The position numbers were made by a program, and so were the translations under genes. A DNA stretch of 64,000 nt from Hydractinia symbiolongicarpus (Eukaryota > Cnidaria > Hydrozoa > Anthoathecata > Hydractiniidae). Position 1 is the stretch's first letter. Every line of letters begins with the position of its first letter. Location: contig NC_079875.1 in assembly GCF_029227915.1 (NCBI RefSeq), forward strand, positions 8,121,001 to 8,185,000, given 5' to 3'. Below, piece by piece: positions 24,939-64,000 of the stretch. The notes under the pieces are model-generated. The model was not told the origin of the DNA, made no database searches, and worked only from the letters and a program-made list of their open reading frames with translations.

Positions 24939-26602
24939 CAGTACTGGAATCAGGACACATAACATCGTGGATCGCGTATCATGCGCGTCGCGCACGATTC
25001 ACGATGCTGTCGCGATAGTAAAATTTTTTAGCATCGTAAAGGTCGCGATCCATCGTGGAGTCAACTTTAAAGATGCATCGTGACTTCCGCGATCCATATC
25101 GCGACCGCCATGATACATATTTAAACATAAAAAACACGTAATTAATGTCATGAGAGAATAGCACAATTAAATATGAACAATTGTTTTTTGTTGTTTTTTT
25201 AATTCAAAAACATTTTCGTTGTCGTAAGCTTTTTTCTTGTTTAGACTTGCCCAACCCTAACTTTCACGATAAAAAAAATAATAAAAATATCAACAAACAA
25301 ACATTTTCTTATCCCATCTCGTGAAAAAAAAGATTATGAATGTCGCAACACCCTCCTTCGTTATGATTAATATATGTTTAAAATTACGCTGCTTGCTAAA
25401 ATCTTGAATTTCTTAGTCGATATCATTTAGGAAAAATAATTAATGACATTAAATCTTTTTCACGGTATTAGAAAAATAATTAAAACAACATAAAATACGC
25501 ATATCGTAACAACCTCCTCCTTATGAAACAAATAAATAATTATAATGTCGCGAAAGACTTTAAATATTGTCAACTAAACTATAGTCCGTGAAACTTTTTT
25601 GCAGTTAAATATTAATTTTCTTATAAGACTGCGCAAAAAACATTAAAAGAACACTTAACTTTTTTATTAAAATAAATTTTGTGTTTTATTATTTTAAATG
25701 GGAAAATAATAACTTGCTGTATAAATTTCGAAACAGCCTAAGTATAATCTGCTGTATATCTTTCAAACAACACAGGTATATTCTGTATAACTTTCGAAAC
25801 AGCACAAGAATAATTCTTGCTGTACAGCTTTCAAAACAACACAAAAAAACTTGCTGCATAACTTTTGAAAACAAGTTTTTTATGATGCAATCTTTTCACC
25901 TTGAGTACTGGTTACATTTTTTTAATGAGACAAATTATTATTATTTTTCCTTCACAACTAAAAAATATAAACTGCGTGCGTTATGCGAAAATACATAGAA
26001 AACGGTTGTCGTAACACCCTCTTTGTTGTTATTTTTCATTATTAATTTTTTGTTGTTCCAATCATACATTTATTATTTTTCCATGAACTTTCATTAAATC
26101 GGACATTCGCTAATTTAACATCCGCTAATACAAGCAAAACATACATAGAAAAATATGCTTGTCGTAACACCATCCTCCGTTGTTGTTTTTTTATTTTTTT
26201 GTTGTTCCGACCATTTATACATTCTCGATAAAATTATTTTTATTTCGTCGACCGACAGACCGTAAACTACTATCTACTTCGCTCGTACAACAAGTAATTA
26301 AGTCTCCTTATTTCTAAAATCCAATTTCTAATAAAAATAAAAGATGCAAAAGAATTTTTAAATGTAAAAAAACAAAAACAAAGACACAAGATTAGCCATA
26401 CACATCTATTGTTTAATATTTTTAATGTTATTCACGATCCATCGCGACAATCACGATTAATAGTTATTTTTTTATACATCGCGACTATCGCGAAGCTCTT
26501 CGTTAACATTTTTTTTATCGCGATGATCAAGATAGGAATGCGGATCGTTCGTGTCGTGCATGATATGCACTCACGATGTTAGGTGTCCTGATTCCAGTAC
26601 TG
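24939..26602. mobile_element. TA-flanked DNA element, 1.66 kb, CG-rich ends
   Basis: CAGTACTGGAATCAGGACAC starts at 24939, and its complement ends at 26602. The shared terminal repeat is about 30 bp (mismatch at one position) and continues into TAACATCGTG. The flanking dinucleotide is TA on both sides, as for Tc1/mariner-class insertions. Subterminal regions are unusually rich in TCGCGA-type palindromes. Inside, a motif like GTCGTAACACCCTCCTCCGTT recurs near 25340, 25505, 26010 and 26160. No transposase frame was found. Confidence 0.65.
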
Positions 26603-26604
26603 TA

Positions 26605-27515
26605 TGGGAGACAAGAAAGTCAAGACTAACAGAGTGGCTAGTTTAGACACTTGGTTCTCATGTCCCCCACTTGTTTCCAACACAAAAAATAATAATGTTC
26701 TTCAAGAAACATGAGAATATTACTTACTTTTTTTAAAAAATCTTTAACATGTTTTGCACTTTAAAAGTTGTGCATAGAGAATAAAAAAAAAACATTTTTA
26801 ACAATCTAAATAATTACTGATTGTGATTTAAAGAAACAAACAAAATATTTTATTTTAAACACACTATGATATATCATTAGAATGTATCATTAACATTTCA
26901 CAATTAACAATAAACATGGTGAACCTTTCTGATCATTGCAACCTTAAAATGTTAATTACAATGTTTTTTCCTTTGGGAAGATCGCGATAGCCTTGTGGAT
27001 TATGCGTGTTGCGCATATATGCACTCACAATTGTGTGACTTTCAGTAGCAGCTATATTAGATCAGAAAAGAAATATATATTGTATATATATTGGTTCCAT
27101 TCAGAGTGTGCAGCTATACGAAGTATGGCTCCGCATAGGCATGCTTATAGAAAGTATAACTTCGTATATAGCGACACGTACTCCTTATAGACGGAAATAT
27201 TTAGTACAAAAAGTTGCGAGCGGCACAGACAGCTATGAGAGTATGCAGCATGAGCACTGAAGTTTAACTAAGCATTCTTATTAAAAATTTAATCTGGGCC
27301 ATTCCAGTTTGGAACATTGTGCCTAAAACAAGCAAATAATTTGGTTAAGAAGAAAAAGTCTAAAATATGAGACATACAAATGTGCAGAGTACCAATAAGT
27401 ATTAGTAGAACTGCCACTAAGCTTAGTCTTTAGCTGATAATACGACAAACCTAATTAAATAACCTTTTCAACATTACAAACCCAGTCTCAAAATTTGGTG
27501 TTTTTTTACATGGCA
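26605..27515. other. Intergenic, nothing recognised
   Basis: AT-rich sequence without supported exons. A short segment around 27000 (ATTATGCGTG..GCGCATATATGCACTCAC) resembles the subterminal region of the preceding element and may be a fragment of the same family. Confidence 0.35.
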
Positions 27516-27520
27516 GGCTC

Positions 27521-29318
27521 AGGCCTCGTCAGGAAGAAAAATACTGGCGTGCGAGCTTCGCACGTCATGATACTTTTTAATCATTTTGAGGTGTGCGATG
27601 TTCGCACGAAATAATTTTCAATGGCACGCGATGGCGTGTGCTCATTTTTGTTCCATTTTTTTTCTTGAGTAATCATAGAACTCGCATAGGGGTCGTCTAC
27701 AAATTTCGTATGATATTTTATACGAATATATACAAATTTAATTGCTTTTAATTCGTATAAAAATCGTATACAATTCGTATAGTGTTAAATAGTTATACGA
27801 TTTTTAAAAAATCTAATACGAATTTTATACGATTTTCATACGAATTGTCATACGAATTATATTCTCTTTTATACGATTTTCATACGAATTGTCATACGAA
27901 TTATATTCTCTTTCTTACGAATTGTCATTCAAATTATATTCTCTTTTATACAAATTTTTATACGAATTATATTTCGTTTTTAAACTTTTAAAATGCGATC
28001 TGAAAAAACATTTCTATCGCCATTTTTCGTTTTAAAACTTTTAAAATGCGATCTAAAAAAACATTTCTATCGCCGTGTTTCGTTTTTAAACTTTCTAAAA
28101 TGCGATCTAAAAAAACATTTCTATCGCCGTTTTTCGTTTTTAAACTTTTAGAATGCGATCTAAAAAACATTTCTATCGCCGTTTTTCGTTTTTAAACTTT
28201 TAAAATGCGATCTAAAAAATATTTTATTTTGAAACTCATATACGAATTTAATACAATGTCAAACGATTTTCTTTTTTTTAAAACCATACGCATCTAATTA
28301 AAATCTCATACGAATTTTTTGTTAAACTCGTACGAATTTAACTCATACGAGTTTAATTTAAAACTTATACGAATTTAATTTAAAACTTATGCGAATTTTT
28401 TTAAACCCATACGAATTTAATTTAAAACTCATACAAATTTAATTTAAAACTCATATGAATTTAATTAAAAACTCATACAAATTTTATACGAATTTAGAAA
28501 AATTTCATACAAATTTAATTACTGTATGGCAAAAGAAAATTCCCTCATGTTATTATTGTTGCTTCGATCTTAAAACATTCCCCCCTAAACAAAACAATAA
28601 CAAGCTTTGTGACGTCCTGTTTCTATGGCGATATTTTAAAATTATACAGATTGTTGTCTGAGTTATAAAGCAATTTTTGTTGAAAAATATTCAGAAAGCA
28701 AAGTCTGCATGCAGAAATTGATCACCATAACTATAATTAGATATCATGCTGACTCTGTGTTTGGGAAAGAACATGCTGGAAGTGATTTCATATAGCGAAA
28801 GTAGCGAAAGCATTTAAAGAAGTAAAAGACGAAAAAGTTGAACATTAAAATTTATTTATTAATTTCATAAGAGGAACTAAATTAAAAAAAAAAAATTAAA
28901 TGATGAATTAAAATTAATGCCTTATGTTTTTCTTTAATATAACTCGCGAGTAACATGATATATATATATTTTTAAAGATTTACTTGCGAGTAGTTTAATT
29001 ATTGCGTACTCGCGTTATTAAAAAGATTACTCTTATTTATTTTACTCGCACTCGCATTGTACTCTCACTCTGAATTATTTTACTCGCATTTATTTGTACT
29101 CGTACTCTCAAAAATGTGTAGCTTTACTCGTGAACAGCACTGTATATTATTCCCGTACGCCTTCATTGAACAGAATATCATTTTTTTGGTGTGCGCTTAG
29201 CGCACGCCTGAGGTATTTAGTGTTTTTTTGGTGTGTGAAGATCGCAAGGGAACATTTAAACATGATTTGTGTGGGCGTGTGCGGGTACGATCGCACGCCA
29301 TTCTTGACGAGGCCTGCA
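27521..29318. mobile_element. Inverted-repeat element, 1.8 kb, with internal satellites
   Basis: GGCCTCGTCA(G)GAA with a nearby CTGGCGTGCGAGC at the left is mirrored at the right by CGCACGCCATTCTTGACGAGGCC, ending near 29313. Subterminal short palindromes (GTGCGAGCTTCGCAC, GTGCGCTTAGCGCAC) flank it. The interior is occupied by TACGAATT-rich degenerate repeats (about 27700-27970 and 28230-28520) and the 53-bp array listed separately. No transposase is visible. Confidence 0.5.
27968..28225. repeat. 53-bp tandem array, five units
   Basis: The anchor TGCGATCT recurs at 27994, 28047, 28101, 28154 and 28206, giving a 52-54 bp period. Each unit contains an ACATTTCTATCGCCG..TTTCGTTTTTAAACTTT core. 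The apparent open frame with repeated RNVFLDRIL is a by-product of the repeat. Confidence 0.9.
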
Positions 29319-29324
29319 GGGTCG

Positions 29325-30592
29325 TTGTTCCGTAAAGCATATATACTTTGTATATGAAGCATGTCACACTCTGTATGGCATACTCTGTATAGAATAATCT
29401 GTCTGCCATATAATCTGTTTGATGCAACCAACTAATCTTCCCATGCTCCATTAGCTGCAACAATATATATACTTTGTATGTTTACAATGGATAAAAAAGT
29501 AGGATAATGATGTGCTTGTCTTTTTAACTTGTTCTTTATGGCTATTATACTGCAATATTTCACTTTAAGAATATTCATTGGCAGACTGCGTATTATAGCT
29601 AAGGTCATTTGAGCATCAAAAATGGAGTCGGTCAGTCGGCGAATGATAACTCAAAAATTTGCAAAATCGTATCTAACCATCCAGCCATTAACGTGCATCA
29701 TTAAATCGCCGATATTTAATGATAACTTTGGCACCTCGTTTAGAGTTTTGGTGCTGTTTTCAACTAATTCTCAGAACCCTTTTCGCATTTTAAAGCAAAG
29801 CACAACAATAATGATGGGCAATTGCTGTAGGGAGACAACAAGCGTATAATATTTTTTGTCATTTTAGTTTTTCTGACCCAATATATCAAAAATTTCGATC
29901 AAAAATTAGGGTGAGTCGGTGATTCTCACATCAAGTATTTGAGACATCCGCCTAAACCAAACTTGGTATGTCACATAAATACAATGAAAGATATTCAGCT
30001 ATCAGCTATGGGCAGCTAGAAGACTTACCTCTGTCAATTCTCAAATGAAATAAGAAGAAAACAATACTTCCATCCCTACTATCCCACATGTCCACCATGA
30101 CCAGCATCTCTGCTGGGCCTAGCTAGCTAGCCACCAAAAAATTCCAATGGATGTTTAGCCAGCTGTGGATGCAGCCTACTACAGAAGTTCGTAATTCGAA
30201 AATAAAAGAGAAAGATATTACAATTCGTTGTAAAGTTAGTCAATAAAAATAAAATATTTATAAGGTGTAGCTATAATACTAAGTTTCAGAGAAGACTTTT
30301 TCACAACTAAAACACCATCTTGAAACTTTGAAAATGAAAGTCGGAATTTTTGCTCCAGCACATTCGATGCCTGCAATAATTTTAATCGGGATTTCCCGGG
30401 ATTTCATCGGGATTTTCCGGGAAGGCCGAGGTGGAAGCTGTTGATGCATCATATTTTTGTATACGCAATAATAGCTTATTGCTGTATAAGCAGCATATCT
30501 TCAGGAAAATATGTCTCAAATTTTTCAAGAAGAAAACCAACTTGTAAGCAATAGCCAGTATGAAAAGGAAAAACGGATTATAAAACAGCTCT
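29325..30592. other. Intergenic, mostly featureless
   Basis: No supported exon. A short G/C-containing direct repeat (TCGGGATTT(C)CCGGG) occurs three times at about 30388-30425. Everything else is AT-rich unique-looking sequence. Confidence 0.35.
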
Positions 30593-30984
30593 CAGTAGAG
30601 ACTCGAACTTTTATTAGCTCGAACTGTTTTCTACGGTCCCTTTAGACATTTCTTAATACTTCCTTATAAAAACTACTCGATAACTTGAACCCTGGATAAC
30701 TCGAACATTCGTTTTCTCGAGCCATTTTTTGACCCTTCTTAAGTTAATTTTTACGGATAACTCGACAAAAAACGAATACTGATATGTAATGTAGCCAGAA
30801 ATTTCATAAAGCTGTTCTTAAATGGTTCTCTTTACAAAGGAAAGAGAAGGCTCTTCAATTTCTTTCAGTGAAAACTTACTAGATTGTAACATTTGTAAAT
30901 TTTATAGAGTCTGAAGAAAAAATTGACTTAACTCGAACTAATATCTCATATTGCTGTAAGTCGAACATTCGTGTCGAACTGCAG
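30593..30984. mobile_element. pogo/Tigger-like MITE relic
   Basis: The left end starts CAGTAGAGACTCGAAC and repeatedly shows ACTCGAAC/ACTCGA words. The right end, read in reverse, starts CTGCAGTTCGACACGAA and runs into GTTCGAGTTAAGTC. From memory this CAGTAGAACCTCGATAACTCGAAC type of terminus is characteristic of pogo/Tigger-class elements across animals. There is no transposase, and the ends have diverged. Confidence 0.5.
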
Positions 30985-31728
30985 AGATTACTTACAGAAT
31001 AATTAAACTACTCGCAAATAAATCTTTAAAAAAATATATATATCATGTTTTTTTCCCCTAGAGCTCTTTGAGATTTAAGAGCTCTGGGGTCGAGAATGCT
31101 ACTTCCACTTGCTAGGAGATTTGAGAGGAAGGCGTCAACGCATGTGTCAGTTGTTTAAGAAATTTTTTACTTTTTTTGATGTTTGCAAAATGATGATATA
31201 AATTTCCCATATGTCAATCTTTTAAAGCGACGGAGATAAACGAAACAATCAATTTTTTGTCTCGCTTAACCCAAATCTTTTCATAACAGTTTACATCAGA
31301 TGTGTTGATGATTACGAATTGTCCGATAAACTGTATGCAAGGAATAAATAACAAATAAATAAATAAACAAACAATGTAATTACCAGACTTTTACTGTAAA
31401 ATAGAATTAACAGGTTTTTGTAAGCTGGATCAATTGGTTTTACGAAGGTATCCTGGGAACGAGGTGGTAGGAAAGCAACAACTACTCGTGAATATGTATT
31501 ATATATTACACTCGAAATTTCTATAAAAAACTGAAATTTACAAAAATGCACACGATACTTTTAAAAATTCTCAATCGTTATCTCTACTTACTTACAGAGG
31601 TATGGTACCGAAGTTTGTATATTATCACATTAAAAAAACATCAACTTTGCTTCTGTTTCAAACAGAAGCAAAATTGAGAAGTCAAAATTCTTTATAATAA
31701 ATTAAGCTCTCTTACTATGGGTCTATCA

Positions 31729-31794
31729 TACACCGCCCTAAATGGCGTGAAAGTTGAAAAGGCGTTCAAATATCTTAAAGTTAAGGGCGGTGTA
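31729..31794. repeat. Long hairpin, 66 bp
   Basis: TACACCGCCCT at 31729-31739 pairs with AGGGCGGTGTA at 31784-31794, with weaker pairing inside. It could fold as a stem-loop or be a tiny palindromic MITE. The remaining sequence between 30985 and 32350 shows nothing else that I recognise. Confidence 0.5.
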
Positions 31795-32351
31795 GAAAGA
31801 GCAGATAAGCTAAAATATATTTCTAATACATTTTTTAGTTGTTACATTTTCAAAATAAAAAAAATTCGCTATTTATAAGTATATTTATCAAAAAACGATT
31901 TAAAAAACAAAACAAATACGTTTGTAAGCGAGTAATTTTTCAACAAACAAGATGCGTAATGGCGAGTTAACACACAAACTTATAGATGAGCTGAACTTTC
32001 TAGAACATTTTCCCATTACAAGAACGATTAATTCTACGTAATCTGCTTCTTATTTTATATCACAAAGATTACTATCATATCGCACCGAAGAATGGAAACT
32101 AAAAAAAAATCGGCTCACGGTTAATTGACAGAAAAACATTTTTGAACTTACTCTGATTATAGCTCATTCGTACGCTTTCATTTTTATTGATCAATTGATT
32201 TTCATTGTTCATTTGCGTTCTTACATCTCAATATTAAATGCCCGGGTATTGCCGATATTTAAGAAAATATAAAAACTAATTTTTCCTAATAGTCTTGTAA
32301 CTACATCATTGTATATCACGACTCTACATTTTCTTGGTGAATGCAAACTGA

Positions 32352-32357
32352 TTTATT
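32352..32357 (-). terminator. Candidate polyadenylation signal for ADGRV1
   Basis: An AATAAA hexamer on the minus strand lies about 20 bases downstream of the ADGRV1 stop codon. It would give a very short 3' UTR. Other AT-rich variants further down cannot be excluded. Confidence 0.3.
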
Positions 32358-32376
32358 AACGTTTACTTTAAGTATG

Positions 32377-64000
<31,624 letters not shown>

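Noticed and set aside
27112-27169. Two loxP-arm-like words (TATACGAAGTAT and ATAACTTCGTATA) in inverse orientation
   Set aside because: They are about 32 bp apart rather than 8, one arm lacks a base, and the surroundings are ordinary AT-rich DNA. Judged a coincidence, not a recombinase site.
27700-28520. Regularly spaced repeats that might suggest a CRISPR array
   Set aside because: Units are contiguous tandem repeats without unique spacers, and the genome is animal.

Overview
The window is animal nuclear DNA: AT-rich, with spliced genes (GT-AG introns, consistent intron phases), microsatellites and many decayed transposons. The gene content fits an early-branching metazoan, most likely a cnidarian and perhaps a hydrozoan. 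That placement is inference from gene families, not from a marker. All four clear genes lie on the minus strand.

Layout. (1) 1068-3940: the 5' half of an RNF126/RNF115-type E3 ubiquitin ligase gene; four coding exons are visible and the RING end lies beyond base 1. A possible Crypton/QRICH1-type exon sits at 169-369 inside its presumed intron. (2) 4960-11863 and 17312-22095: two head-to-tail NLR-like genes (Death, NACHT, leucine-rich repeats). My reconstructions give five coding exons each and exactly 1227 residues each. Between them are a broken LINE with a nested tRNA-derived SINE and a Penelope-like element with inverted ends and hammerhead-like motifs. (3) 22.3-32.4 kb: gene-poor DNA with several inverted-repeat elements, minisatellites and a pogo-like MITE. 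(4) 32377-64000: the C-terminal 4349 residues (43 exons) of an ADGRV1 (VLGR1/GPR98) orthologue, containing about 22 Calx-beta units, an EAR-repeat block, a GAIN/GPS domain, seven transmembrane segments and a tail ending DTHL, a class I PDZ ligand. Its N-terminal part lies beyond base 64000.

The genes are unrelated in function. The NLR pair looks like an innate-immune tandem duplication. ADGRV1 is a giant ciliary/stereociliary adhesion GPCR in vertebrates, and its intact PDZ ligand here suggests an ancient link to the Usher-type scaffold. All gene models were built by hand from splice sites, reading frame and phase, without transcripts or database searches.
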